From Planctomycetota bacterium (GTDB lineage: Bacteria; Planctomycetota; MHYJ01; JACQXL01; CAKKQI01): 32,023 bases of DNA. Position 1 is the first letter of the stretch, and every line of letters starts with the position of its first letter. Below, in pieces: positions 15,567-23,509 of this stretch. The notes beneath the pieces are model-generated. The model saw only the letters and a program-made list of their open reading frames with translations. It made no database searches and was not told the DNA's origin. The stretch covers positions 1-32,023 of the forward strand of contig DAOWBV010000006.1 in assembly GCA_030633885.1 (NCBI GenBank), in the 5' to 3' direction. The position numbers and the translations under genes were made by a program.

Positions 15567-17306
15567 TTAATTGATAAAATAGGAAATAATTTTTGGAGAA
15601 CCGATCAAGGTTATCGTGACATCGTCCAGAATAGGCGTATCATCAATAAATCCATAAGTATTTTCTCCCGGTGGGATTAATCGGAACTGGTAATCGACCG
15701 GTGATGTTTCCGGGGCCAAGTCTATGTTTAAAGGCATTGGATCGCCGGGTTCCCAGCTTTCGTCGGCTGGTACATCAACTGGCTTCCCGTTAACCAATAG
15801 TAATTCTATTCCGCCGGTTCCATCGCTTGAATCATAATTAATTGAATTATAACTTGTCCAGTAAATATGACCCAGGCGTCTGGTTTCCTGGCTTGTCGGG
15901 TAGTCAATATTTTCCGAAAAAGTACCGGTAAATGTTCGGGGTGTATCTACATAACGATGTGGTAGAGGAAGGATTTCTGCTGCCGAAGTAAATGCTTTAT
16001 TGTATATCCGAAGGTTATCAATAGTGCCGTCGGCCGGCATGGGAAACTTATTGGTAACCGCTTCGTTTATTATTCCGGCTGCGTTTAATTTATCCGAAAA
16101 TCTATTATTCCCGATAAACATGCTCCATTCAGACTTTATTCCTTCTTGAAATGGTTTAGTGCCAACCAGCAATGGATTGCCTTCGGCTGGGAATCCGTCC
16201 ACGAAAAGTCGCAGTTCGGTTGATTCGTTCGTTACATTTTCCGACCACGTTTCCCCCGTTATTAGATTCGTCACTGTCCACGTGTCTGTCCAGGGAAGTG
16301 TTGGTTTCCAGGATAAGACAATATGATGCCAGGTGCCGGCTTGCCATTGGCCGGCTCGATCATATTTAACCACCGCGTAATCATTATAAGTAGGATGCCA
16401 CATTGCTTGGATAAATTTTTGGTACATTTCTTTTTTGTGTTTATCGGTCACAGCCATATTTGAGAATTTAAACCATCCATCATCTGTAAGCTCCTTTGGT
16501 TTAGCTGATTTATCCGTACGGGCCGAGGCCAAAAAAGCGCAGAGGGATTGTTCTCGTGCCATCAGGACGATGCGTTGAACCCCACCGTGATCTTGATAGT
16601 TTTCATCTCCTTCCCCGGCCCACCAATCTTCATTGCTTTTCTTCGTCGTATGCTTTTCGCCCGGGCCCAGACTGAACAATACCCGGCTGTCCTTTGCAAA
16701 CCATCGGTCAATCTCCCTCCCATCCCAGGTCGGTTTGAACCACATTTCTAAAGAACCGGTTAATTCAAAATTGCCCTCAGCTTTATAGCGTAAAAATTCA
16801 TCCTGACTCATATCGGTCTTATCTTCGTTATAAGTGGTTTCATGGCAAAAAACACCATCCGGGAATAATTCACTGGGATCATCATAATCGATCACCGAAC
16901 GGTCGCAATCCGCGCGTCCATAAGCTTTTTTACTATCATCAACACTGGAAGCGATCTGCGCGTCGAAAGCCTCATCATAATTTGCCTCAAAAATAACATT
17001 ACTTTTATCCGGATCAATATCCTGAGTGGCCAGAGCCAGATAGCCATCATAACAAAGCTGATGCTCGCAAACATCTTCGGTTTTGTCAATGCAATTGTTT
17101 TTAATGATTGGCCAAAGCGTATTTGTTTTTAAATCATTTGTCTTTAAATCATTAATAGATTCGGGAAAAGTTGTTAGTCCCAATGATTTCGGCTCATATT
17201 CACCATTTTCAATTTGGAGAAAATCTTTCTGGGTGGTATGGCGCAGAACATCATAAATTTTAACAACAGTGCTGATCTTGCTTCGGGCCAGTAATTGATG
17301 GCCGCC
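15567..17306 (-). CDS. LamG-like lectin domain, 3' half of the frameshifted GspK-LamG gene
   Basis: The track starts this frame at a TTG (17183), but it is open and sensible further upstream: reading from 17306 gives GGHQLLARSKISTVVKIYDVLRHTTQKDF, which continues the upstream GspK-like protein after a -1 shift. Residues ~120-430 hold a concanavalin A-like/LamG fold: GSLEMWFKPTWD, RVLFSLGPGE, GTWHHIVLSWKP, LRLFVDGFPAEG, GTIDNLRIYNKAF. Such domains bind glycans or mediate adhesion outside the cell. The chain lacks its own signal sequence, which supports its being part of the upstream protein. It is followed 18 bases later by the HEAT-repeat gene. Joined to the GspK half, the protein would be about 1,160 aa. 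Confidence 0.75.
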   Translation of the reverse strand, partial: GGHQLLARSKISTVVKIYDVLRHTTQKDFLQIENGEYEPKSLGLTTFPESINDLKTNDLKTNTLWPIIKNNCIDKTEDVCEHQLCYDGYLALATQDIDPDKSNVIFEANYDEAFDAQIASSVDDSKKAYGRADCDRSVIDYDDPSELFPDGVFCHETTYNEDKTDMSQDEFLRYKAEGNFELTGSLEMWFKPTWDGREIDRWFAKDSRVLFSLGPGEKHTTKKSNEDWWAGEGDENYQDHGGVQRIVLMAREQSLCAFLASARTDKSAKPKELTDDGWFKFSNMAVTDKHKKEMYQKFIQAMWHPTYNDYAVVKYDRAGQWQAGTWHHIVLSWKPTLPWTDTWTVTNLITGETWSENVTNESTELRLFVDGFPAEGNPLLVGTKPFQEGIKSEWSMFIGNNRFSDKLNAAGIINEAVTNKFPMPADGTIDNLRIYNKAFTSAAEILPLPHRYVDTPRTFTGTFSENIDYPTSQETRRLGHIYWTSYNSINYDSSDGTGGIELLLVNGKPVDVPADESWEPGDPMPLNIDLAPETSPVDYQFRLIPPGENTYGFIDDTPILDDVTITLIGSPKIISYFIN

Positions 17307-19045
17307 TTTTTGGTGACGGGACCCCAGACCCGGCCCAGAGATTCGATTTCATAGTAACCCATAGAAGAAAAACAGAACTCGGTAGTCCAGCCACAGTCTC
17401 CACTCCCTCCCGGCACCCAGTCACCGAGATCACTTTTATCGGTATCGCCGTATCTGGCTCCGAATGCTTTATTAGGATTAAATTTAGTCAAACGGGAATT
17501 CGGATTAGCGTTAACTTTAATAGCTGCTTTTTTATAGTTGGTTAAACCGACGTTCAATTCATCAATAAACTTATTAAAATCCGACCAGGAGCGAAATTGT
17601 CCCTTGTTTTTGTCTCCCCGTCTTTTTATGATTTCATCAGCAATCTTTCCGGCAATAGCAGGGCTTATAGGTCCAGTATTGCTGGTACCCCAAACACGCT
17701 TCCCGGGCCGGGTATCATTTTTGAGGTCCCGCTTTAAGTGATAACTTTGGATCTTGGTCAAAACCGCGCGCAGGACCTCCTTGGGCGCGGTATTAATATT
17801 TATTGGCGCCCGGGGCTGTAAGAGTGGAGCCGGAGTGGAGTCTGATGTAGAGGGAAGTGCTTCATCGCAAAGCTTTGGTGTAATTGGTGGCGCAGTGTCT
17901 GATTTCCAATTAGTATCCTCAAATTTAGCTGATCCAATATGCTGAAAAGTATTAATAGGATCATCGCCGCAACAGGGATAAAAAGGGATTTTGAATGAAA
18001 AGCAGTAAGGGGTGCCTCCGGTCAAAAAACCACCCGGTAAAATCGGTTGATGAGAGGCCAGTAAAACAGAGGTTTTGCCGGGTCGAGGCTCGGCCGGCAA
18101 TAGTTGAGAACGCTTATTTCTGATGTTATCGCTATGAAATGGTCGGAGCGCGCCGGGTAAAAATGTTTTCTGGTCTACCCAGGCGTGACAGGTAATAAAA
18201 TCTTTGACCCGATTATAGGCTTTTTCGGTGTAACCTTTCTTTAGTAACGCCTCTTTTACTTCTTCCCGGTTAAAAAAATTACGCCCCAGCTTAGCCCGGG
18301 CGTTACTTAAAATCTCACCGAATTTATTAATTTTGATAGACCAAATATTACCCAGATTATTTAACATGTTGACGGCATTCGGAGCTAAAGACCAATCGTC
18401 GGCTGAAACACCTGGCCCATTAATATAGATCATACTGGCGCAGTCACGTATTTTAAGGGAATAAGTATTAACACCGCCGGGATAAGCCGAAGGTAATCGG
18501 GTCGTGTAACCGATTGTATCAGGGATTTTGTCATGATTGACATCTTCAACGACCAATTCAGCGTTGTTAATATTAATTGCTTGTCCCCAGCCCTTGAGAG
18601 ATGGATAACGCATTTCTTCTAAAGGCACAAAAGATGGATAACGTGTCGTGTCGGCTGAAGGGACCTTGGGTTTAATCTTTTTGATGGCATCATTTGTTCC
18701 GGGATCAAACCGTCCGTTACTATTACTATCGGTAAACTCCAAGCCATAGAGATAAGGCGGCAGTTCGTTTTGCATTGATTCTAAATCAGGTATGTTGATT
18801 AAGCCCATTTCAACGCCGCTTTGGGCCAGGAAACGAGCGCGGGTGCTATCAACATAATTGCGGGCGACGGTTCGTTCGACCTTCGACAACGAAGCGAAAA
18901 TAACACCGAGAATGGTGAGAACAGTCAGAACAGCTAAAACCATGAGTAACACAACGCCCCGTTTTTGTTTAACCGAAACCAGCCGGGATGATGTCTGACG
19001 AAATGATTTTAATTGATTGAAAAAATTAGAGTTAAACATTTGCAT
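17174..19045 (-). CDS. GspK/PilX-like minor pseudopilin, 5' half of the frameshifted gene
   Basis: The N-terminus is KQKRGVVLLMVLAVLTVLTILG, a prepilin-like hydrophobic helix of the PilX/GspK kind, followed by ARNYVDSTRARFLAQSGVE. GspK-type signatures appear later: ININTAPKEVLRAVL and EIIKRRGDKNKGQFRSWSDF. GspK caps the tip of type II secretion pseudopili. The frame is convincing down to GPVTKK. After that the track's tail (AAINYWPEARSALLLKF...NHWD) is off-family, while the -1 frame carries the natural continuation. The switch point is the A5 run in ACCAAAAAGGC (plus coordinates 17307-17311). This could be a real mutation, a programmed shift, or an indel error. Two Met codons lie at the start; 19045 is used. 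Confidence 0.75.
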   Translation of the reverse strand: MQMFNSNFFNQLKSFRQTSSRLVSVKQKRGVVLLMVLAVLTVLTILGVIFASLSKVERTVARNYVDSTRARFLAQSGVEMGLINIPDLESMQNELPPYLYGLEFTDSNSNGRFDPGTNDAIKKIKPKVPSADTTRYPSFVPLEEMRYPSLKGWGQAININNAELVVEDVNHDKIPDTIGYTTRLPSAYPGGVNTYSLKIRDCASMIYINGPGVSADDWSLAPNAVNMLNNLGNIWSIKINKFGEILSNARAKLGRNFFNREEVKEALLKKGYTEKAYNRVKDFITCHAWVDQKTFLPGALRPFHSDNIRNKRSQLLPAEPRPGKTSVLLASHQPILPGGFLTGGTPYCFSFKIPFYPCCGDDPINTFQHIGSAKFEDTNWKSDTAPPITPKLCDEALPSTSDSTPAPLLQPRAPININTAPKEVLRAVLTKIQSYHLKRDLKNDTRPGKRVWGTSNTGPISPAIAGKIADEIIKRRGDKNKGQFRSWSDFNKFIDELNVGLTNYKKAAIKVNANPNSRLTKFNPNKAFGARYGDTDKSDLGDWVPGGSGDCGWTTEFCFSSMGYYEIESLGRVWGPVTKKAAINYWPEARSALLLKFMMFCAIPPRKIFSKLKMVNMSRNHWD

Positions 19046-19182
19046 TGATGCTGTTACATGGAATAATCTAAATTATATTTATTTGAATCCTCGATGGGGT
19101 TTCTCTGCTTTTTCCAGTGGGGATGTCCTGATTCGCCTGAGGAAGAGCAAGATTTCATGAGACTCTTCGTTATTTTGTTTCT

Positions 19183-19258
19183 CCCGCCAGAGGCGAGGCT
19201 CGCTATAGGCGGCCCGCCGAAGGACCTGTCTGCCGTCCCGGCACAGGCAGGCAGGATG
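19183..19258. repeat. Compound palindromic repeat between the pseudopilin and GspK genes
   Basis: It contains CCGCC...GGCGG around GCGAG-G-CTCGC, and TGCCG-TCC-CGGCA within a CCTGTC...CAGGCAGG context. It shares CCGCCGAAGGAC, CTGTC and AGGCAGGC-GGATGA with the thiC leader element, and GCGAGGC with the bioF element at 31783. The 240-base gap it occupies holds no supported gene. Confidence 0.7.
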
Positions 19259-19288
19259 ATAGATTGTAAAAGCACCTCGATCCCTCAT

Positions 19289-20671
19289 TTATTCAGGGTC
19301 GATTATACCTGTGCCGTTACATTCAGCGCAATTAACATCACCCTGGCCGTTACAAGTTGGGCAAATGACTGTAAGTTCTTTAGTGCCGTCGCACTCCGGG
19401 CAGTTTATTCGTCCGGTCCCCTGGCACGCGTGGTCTTCTACTTTACCGTCTCCCTGACAAGAGGGGCATTCCTGTTGTTTGTCGCCATTACAGGTAGGGC
19501 AAGTTTGAGTAACCTGGCCGGTTGCGGCACAGATGGGACAACTTTTTGATAGCTGGCCTTGGCCGTTACAGGTGGGGCACTTTGTTTTTCGGCGAGTAGC
19601 AAAGTTTAAAGTGTGCCCTGCTCCCATACAATCAGGGCAGTCTTCAATCTGGGTGCCGGTACCGCTACAATCAGCACAGGCTTCTGTCGTTGTGCCAGTA
19701 CCCCCACAGTCCGTACAAGAAACATCTCCGTCGCCGCCACATCTCCCGCAAGTTATTTCGCCGGTGGTATCACAGTTACTGTGGTCAACAACGCCGTTTT
19801 CATCGCAATTTTCACACGGTTCGATCAGTTCACCGTCGCCTTCGCACTCTTCACAAGAGACAACGCCGTTGCCTGTGCATACAGGGCAATCAGCGGCCGG
19901 GTCCGGGTCCGGGTCCGGGTCTGGATCTGGATCCGGGCTTGGGCCTAGGTCTGGGTCCGGGTCTGGGTCTGGGTCCGGATCCGGGTCTGGGTTATTTAGT
20001 GGGGGTTGGAACGGATCAGGCGGCGGTGGTGGCGGCGGTGGCGGTGGTGGCGGCGGTGGTGGCGGGGGCGGAGCCAGTTTTAGCGGTATCTCATTAAATT
20101 TCCAATTATTAATATCATCATCTTTAGAACTATAATCTCTGTTAGCTACTGTATTCGGACCAAAGGACTCCAGATCAAAGGAAAATGTATTATTACGTCC
20201 ATGGGGTTCCCTCCAAAGCGGGTCCCCACCGGTCATAACTGTATAGTCAGCCCCGGGATTTTTATAAACGATTCGTTGATCCCAGGAATCGATCACGTAT
20301 TTTTGGTCATCAAGGTTTTTTCTTTGCAGAGTAAGAGGGGCGGTGAACTTTTTACCGACTGAATTTTTGACCAGGGAAAGTTCATCAAATCCTGTTTTTG
20401 ATCCGGTGTCCAGTTTTCGCGATAAAAAATAATAAAGATTTTGCGAACCATTATATTTGCCTTCACTGGGAGGATAAACTAGAAACTCGGCCTTGTAACT
20501 GTTAAGCGCGATTTCAAGTTTATGGATCAAAATACGAGTGGCTTTACTTTTGGCGTTGTCAGTGAATGAAGTCAAAGCAACCACGGTAATCGTGGCTAAA
20601 ATCAAAATAACGGCAAAGACGACTAACAATTCAAGCAGGGTAAAACCGGATGATTTTCGAGTAGTATTCAT
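19289..20671 (-). CDS. Pseudopilin fused to a polyproline/Asp-Pro stalk and a DnaJ-type CxxCxGxG array
   Basis: The N-terminus SSGFTLLELLVVFAVILILA is a class type IV/II prepilin signal: Gly before the cleavage site, Phe+1, Glu+5. Residues ~10-195 resemble a GspG-like major pseudopilin (SYKAEFLVYPPSEG, WDQRIVYKNPG, FSFDLESFGPN). Then come about 18 consecutive Pro, a (Asp-Pro)n tract, and residues ~259-455 with about 16 tandem eight-residue units of CxxCxGxG type, roughly ten intact (CPVCTGNG, CGRCGGDG, CPTCNGQG) and the rest degenerate. Linkers are mostly 3 or 5 residues. In DnaJ, four such motifs bind two zinc ions; no J domain is present here. AAAGGA precedes the ATG and a promoter is visible. 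It heads the operon with the GspK-LamG and HEAT genes. A surface or periplasmic metal/thiol-rich fibre is inferred. Confidence 0.85.
   Translation of the reverse strand: MNTTRKSSGFTLLELLVVFAVILILATITVVALTSFTDNAKSKATRILIHKLEIALNSYKAEFLVYPPSEGKYNGSQNLYYFLSRKLDTGSKTGFDELSLVKNSVGKKFTAPLTLQRKNLDDQKYVIDSWDQRIVYKNPGADYTVMTGGDPLWREPHGRNNTFSFDLESFGPNTVANRDYSSKDDDINNWKFNEIPLKLAPPPPPPPPPPPPPPPPPPDPFQPPLNNPDPDPDPDPDPDPDLGPSPDPDPDPDPDPDPAADCPVCTGNGVVSCEECEGDGELIEPCENCDENGVVDHSNCDTTGEITCGRCGGDGDVSCTDCGGTGTTTEACADCSGTGTQIEDCPDCMGAGHTLNFATRRKTKCPTCNGQGQLSKSCPICAATGQVTQTCPTCNGDKQQECPSCQGDGKVEDHACQGTGRINCPECDGTKELTVICPTCNGQGDVNCAECNGTGIIDPE
19897..19992. repeat. GGTCCG/GGTCTG hexamer microsatellite encoding (Asp-Pro)n
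   Basis: Near-perfect 6-base repeats on the plus strand (GGGTCC/GGGTCT/GGATCT/GGATCC), interrupted once by GGGCTTGGGCCTAGG. Changes in copy number would stay in frame and change the length of the Asp-Pro stalk. Confidence 0.9.
20018..20071. repeat. GGC/GGT trinucleotide tract encoding about 18 prolines
   Basis: A run of GGC/GGT/GGG triplets on the plus strand reads as an uninterrupted polyproline stretch on the minus strand. A run this long should stall ribosomes unless EF-P acts, so it may limit expression. Confidence 0.9.
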
Positions 20672-20736
20672 GGGGTGTCCTTTCCTGTAACTGACTATGA
20701 TATCGATGGTTATATTTTAATCCCCACGCCACCTTA

Positions 20737-20764
20737 AGTATAACTGGTTTTCGGTTAAAATCAA
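20737..20764 (-). promoter_or_regulatory. Promoter of the pseudopilin operon with interleaved inverted repeats
   Basis: On the minus strand: TTGATT (20764-20759), 16 bases, TATACT (20742-20737). Two inverted repeats interleave over it: CACCTTAA/TTAAGGTG (20730-20737 and 20771-20778) and CTGGTTTT/AAAACCAG (20744-20751 and 20790-20797). They could be operators. Confidence 0.6.
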
Positions 20765-20853
20765 GGGAAATTAAGGTGATTCCGTTATAAAAACCAGCTG
20801 AAAATCAGTGCGTTATTAAAGGATATTTAATATTAAAACGACGTGTTGAACGG

Positions 20854-21324
20854 TTATTTCTTGGCCAGAGCCGCGGCTAAGTTTTTTACCAGAGTGATCT
20901 TTCGGCCGCCTTCGGCGAAGTGAACTTCATCAACGCATTTTCTAATCAAACCAATGCCTAATCCACCGATTTCGCCTTTGCTGGCTTTCTGGATCAAGAC
21001 TTGGGGGTGAAACTGTTCGATTGGTTTGTCGAGCCGGGGCTTATAATCAAACCCTTCTCCCTCATCGGTGATGCTGCAGGTGATTTTATCGGACCCGACC
21101 ATACATTCGATATGAATAAATTTATCCTTGTTGAGTTTATTGCCGTGAGTAATTGCGTTATCCAGCGCTTCCCCTAACCCGATAATAAATTCATTGCGGT
21201 TTTCTTTATTCAGGACCACGATATCCAGTAATTCTTCGATAATGTCAAAAATTTTATGAGTATATTCCGGACTGGTGGAAAATTTTATTTTTAATTCCTG
21301 TTGGTGCAACTTGTGTTTTGACAT
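20854..21324 (-). CDS. RsbW-like anti-sigma factor / histidine-kinase-fold ATPase
   Basis: A 156-aa GHKL ATPase of the anti-sigma serine kinase type. The N box is GEALDNAITHGN near residue 50, the G1 box is DEGEGFD near residue 93, and the G2 region is GGLGIGLIRKCVDEV near residue 126. There is no dimerisation/phosphoacceptor His domain, so it is not a classical sensor kinase. RsbW-type proteins bind a sigma factor and phosphorylate an anti-anti-sigma partner; some instead work in other partner-switching pathways. No STAS anti-anti-sigma gene or matching sigma gene is adjacent. The broken ECF gene at 27411 is not the SigB type these normally control. It has its own promoter, divergent from ruvX. 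Confidence 0.85.
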   Translation of the reverse strand: MSKHKLHQQELKIKFSTSPEYTHKIFDIIEELLDIVVLNKENRNEFIIGLGEALDNAITHGNKLNKDKFIHIECMVGSDKITCSITDEGEGFDYKPRLDKPIEQFHPQVLIQKASKGEIGGLGIGLIRKCVDEVHFAEGGRKITLVKNLAAALAKK

Positions 21325-21399
21325 ATATTACTTGCGGGTCGATCCTTAAAAACAGAGCCAATGGTCTGTGAAATTTTTCTCTAACCCAACTTACGTATT

Positions 21400-21427
21400 A
21401 TATTACGTTTTTTTTGAGAATAGTCAA
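21400..21427 (-). promoter_or_regulatory. Promoter of the RsbW-like gene
   Basis: On the minus strand: TTGACT (21427-21422), 16 bases, TAATAT (21405-21400). An overlapping TATAAT with a 19-base spacer is an alternative. An ACGTA...TACGT palindrome surrounds the -10 region. Confidence 0.6.
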
Positions 21428-21457
21428 GAAAAAATAAGTGCCAACCAGCGATAAATT

Positions 21458-21466
21458 TGATATACT
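21458..21466 (+). promoter_or_regulatory. Extended -10 promoter candidate for ruvX
   Basis: TGATATACT fits the extended -10 form (TGN-TATACT). No good -35 lies upstream. It is 52 bases before the chosen ruvX start, which also argues against the track's GTG start at 21438. Confidence 0.45.
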
Positions 21467-21518
21467 ATCACGGTATTTATTTATCGGAAAATTAAAACGA
21501 CAGTTAGACTATAAATGC

Positions 21519-21944
21519 ATGAAAATGCTGGGTATTGATTACGGTGAAAAAAGAATCGGGTTGGCCGTCAGCGATGAGCTTGGTTTGATGGCTCACGGCC
21601 ATGGTATTATCAATAATACCGGCGAGCAGGAAGTATTGGCGCAAATCGCCCGATTGATTCAACAGGAAAATATCACCACGATTGTTGTCGGCCTGCCGAA
21701 AAACATGAATGATACTATCGGGGCTAAGGCTAAAGAGGTCTTGGATTTTGTTGGACGCCTGCAGACCCAGTTAAAAATTTCCGTTGTTACCTGGGATGAA
21801 CGATTGACCACCCATCAGGCGGAAATGATGTTGCGCGAAATGAATTTGAGCCGTCAAAAAAAAAGAAAGCAGTTGAACGTGGTCGCGGCGCAATTGATTC
21901 TGCAGGAGTATCTGGAGGCGAACAGAAAGCCGGAATCAAAATGA
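21519..21944 (+). CDS. ruvX: Putative pre-16S rRNA nuclease / Holliday junction resolvase RuvX (YqgF)
   Basis: An RNase H-fold nuclease implicated in 16S rRNA 5' maturation and in recombination. LGIDYGEKRIGLAVSDE holds the first catalytic Asp, VVGLPKNMND the middle motif, and WDERLTTHQAEMML the later acidic motif, with a C-terminal LNVVAAQLILQEYL helix. The track starts at a GTG (21438), adding 27 residues that are not family-like and span the probable promoter. The ATG at 21519 gives 141 aa, the usual size; ATG at 21525 is also possible. Its stop abuts the end of the convergent M16 gene with no gap. Confidence 0.92.
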   Translation: MKMLGIDYGEKRIGLAVSDELGLMAHGHGIINNTGEQEVLAQIARLIQQENITTIVVGLPKNMNDTIGAKAKEVLDFVGRLQTQLKISVVTWDERLTTHQAEMMLREMNLSRQKKRKQLNVVAAQLILQEYLEANRKPESK

Positions 21945-23504
21945 TTATTTCCCTACCTGGATCCGGTTAACCGGACCGAATTCGCTTAACGGCGCGTCAA
22001 AATTCTTTTCATCGCCGACAACCAGATAGATCAAATCATCCGGTTTAATATATTCTTGAGCGACACGCTGGATGTCTTCTTTCGTAACGTTAAGAACCTG
22101 CTCGCGATAAGTTTCCAGGTAGTTAGAAGGCAACCCGAGCAATTCAATGTAAATATAAATATTTACGATTTGGTCCGGGTTGGTAAACTTGAACACAAAT
22201 TGGTTGATAATTGCTTCTTTTGTTCCTTCCAATTCTTTGTCAGCGACCGGCTCTGCTCTGATTTTTTTCAGTTCCTCTTTGACGATCTTAAGCGCTTTGG
22301 CGGTGCTGGCGTTTTTTGTTTTGAACTCGACAATGAACATCCCCAGGTCATTCGGCATCGTAAAATAACCCCAAACGCCGTAAACCAAGCCTTCCCGTTC
22401 CCGGAGTCGTTGATAAAGCCGTGAGACATAACCCCGACCCAAAATACCGTTCATCATGCGGAGCGGGAAAAAGTCTTTGGTCGTTCGATTAACGCCGATA
22501 TGGCCGACCATAATTGAAGCTTGATTTATTTTCTTAGATATTAAATTAACCGATTTTTTATATTCTCGTTTCAACGGCTCCGGTCGCGGAAGCGGTTTCC
22601 CTTGAACCATCCAACCTTGAGTTGTTTGCGTGATCAATTTAATCAGTTCGTCTGTTTTAAAATCACCGGATACCCCCAGAAAAAGATTGTCCGGCGTAAA
22701 ATATTCTTTGTGAAACTTGATAATATCTTCCCGGGTAATTGATTCCAAAGTAGCCGGGTCACCCGCGACGCGTTGGCCGTAAGGATGCGCTGGATAAATT
22801 AATTTTTTGAATTCCCGGCTGGCAATAATGCCGGGATTATCATTTTCCCGGCGTAATTGTTCCTGCAATTGCGATTTTTCAAACTCGATTTTTTTCGCGT
22901 CAAAAACCGGTCGTTGCAGGATTTCCGATAGTATTTCTAATCCCCGGATCAGATCTTCCTTGAGTAAGGACATCCGAAAGGTGATTTCTTCGTAATCAGT
23001 GAAAACGCTTAATGAGGCAGCCATGTTTTCTAATTCTTCATCCAGTTGCGCCGCGGTCAACGAAGTCGACCCGCCGTTCCGGATTAATAAGGCCGTCAGG
23101 TTGGCCAGGCCCAATTTGTCCGGCGGGTCGTAGATCGAACCAATGCGAAAACGGGCAATGATGTCAATTAACGGTAATTCATGATCCTCTAAAACATATA
23201 AAATAATTTTGTTACTTAATTCGTGTCTTTCGGCCCGGGGGATAATAACTTTTAATGGTTGATAAGAGAGTTGATCCGGATGGTTAGGACAATTAAAAGT
23301 TTCGCTTTGGCCTGATGTCGCCGTTGCCGGTTGGTCATCGGTCATGGGTTGAAATGACGCGGGCGAGCTGGTTGGCCGGGCCTGGTTTTCAGGGGCGATT
23401 GATCTTGAGTCCGGATCTTGAGAAACGTAAGAATCCAGACAGGCGACAGAGCAAAAAGTCAGGCAAATTAAAATGAACAGAAGAATTTTAATCCGGTTTG
23501 GCAT
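21945..23504 (-). CDS. M16-family peptidase homologue, non-catalytic subunit, exported
   Basis: A pitrilysin/M16 fold protein lacking the zinc motif: where HxxEH is expected it has LTALLIRNGG, so it should not bind zinc. It keeps the C-terminal RLYQRLREREGLVYGVWGYF block, which holds the Arg/Tyr pair that in heterodimeric M16 enzymes sits in the non-catalytic subunit. The N-terminus is a signal peptide with a Cys (CSVACLDS), possibly a lipoprotein, then a ~50-residue Ser/Pro/Thr-rich linker. The track uses GTG at 23513, but AGGAG overlaps that codon and is spaced 8 bases from ATG at 23504, which is preferred. It follows the active M16 gene directly, so the two probably form one periplasmic or surface complex. 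Confidence 0.85.
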   Translation of the reverse strand: MPNRIKILLFILICLTFCSVACLDSYVSQDPDSRSIAPENQARPTSSPASFQPMTDDQPATATSGQSETFNCPNHPDQLSYQPLKVIIPRAERHELSNKIILYVLEDHELPLIDIIARFRIGSIYDPPDKLGLANLTALLIRNGGSTSLTAAQLDEELENMAASLSVFTDYEEITFRMSLLKEDLIRGLEILSEILQRPVFDAKKIEFEKSQLQEQLRRENDNPGIIASREFKKLIYPAHPYGQRVAGDPATLESITREDIIKFHKEYFTPDNLFLGVSGDFKTDELIKLITQTTQGWMVQGKPLPRPEPLKREYKKSVNLISKKINQASIMVGHIGVNRTTKDFFPLRMMNGILGRGYVSRLYQRLREREGLVYGVWGYFTMPNDLGMFIVEFKTKNASTAKALKIVKEELKKIRAEPVADKELEGTKEAIINQFVFKFTNPDQIVNIYIYIELLGLPSNYLETYREQVLNVTKEDIQRVAQEYIKPDDLIYLVVGDEKNFDAPLSEFGPVNRIQVGK

Positions 23505-23509
23505 AAAGG

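Noticed and set aside
19054-19288. Small minus-strand ORFs of 73 and 69 aa between the pseudopilin and GspK genes
   Set aside because: They lie over the dispersed palindrome and simple sequence, overlap each other in different frames and show no family features.
19289-19900. DnaJ chaperone
   Set aside because: Only the CxxCxGxG motif is shared. There is no J domain and no C-terminal substrate domain, the unit count is far higher, and the chain has a prepilin export signal.
19533-20135. Plus-strand ORFs encoding Gly-Ser and poly-Gly runs (200, 135 and 111 aa)
   Set aside because: They are mirror frames of the Asp-Pro and polyproline repeats and Cys array of the minus-strand pseudopilin. There is no ribosome-binding site and no protein-like composition outside the repeats.
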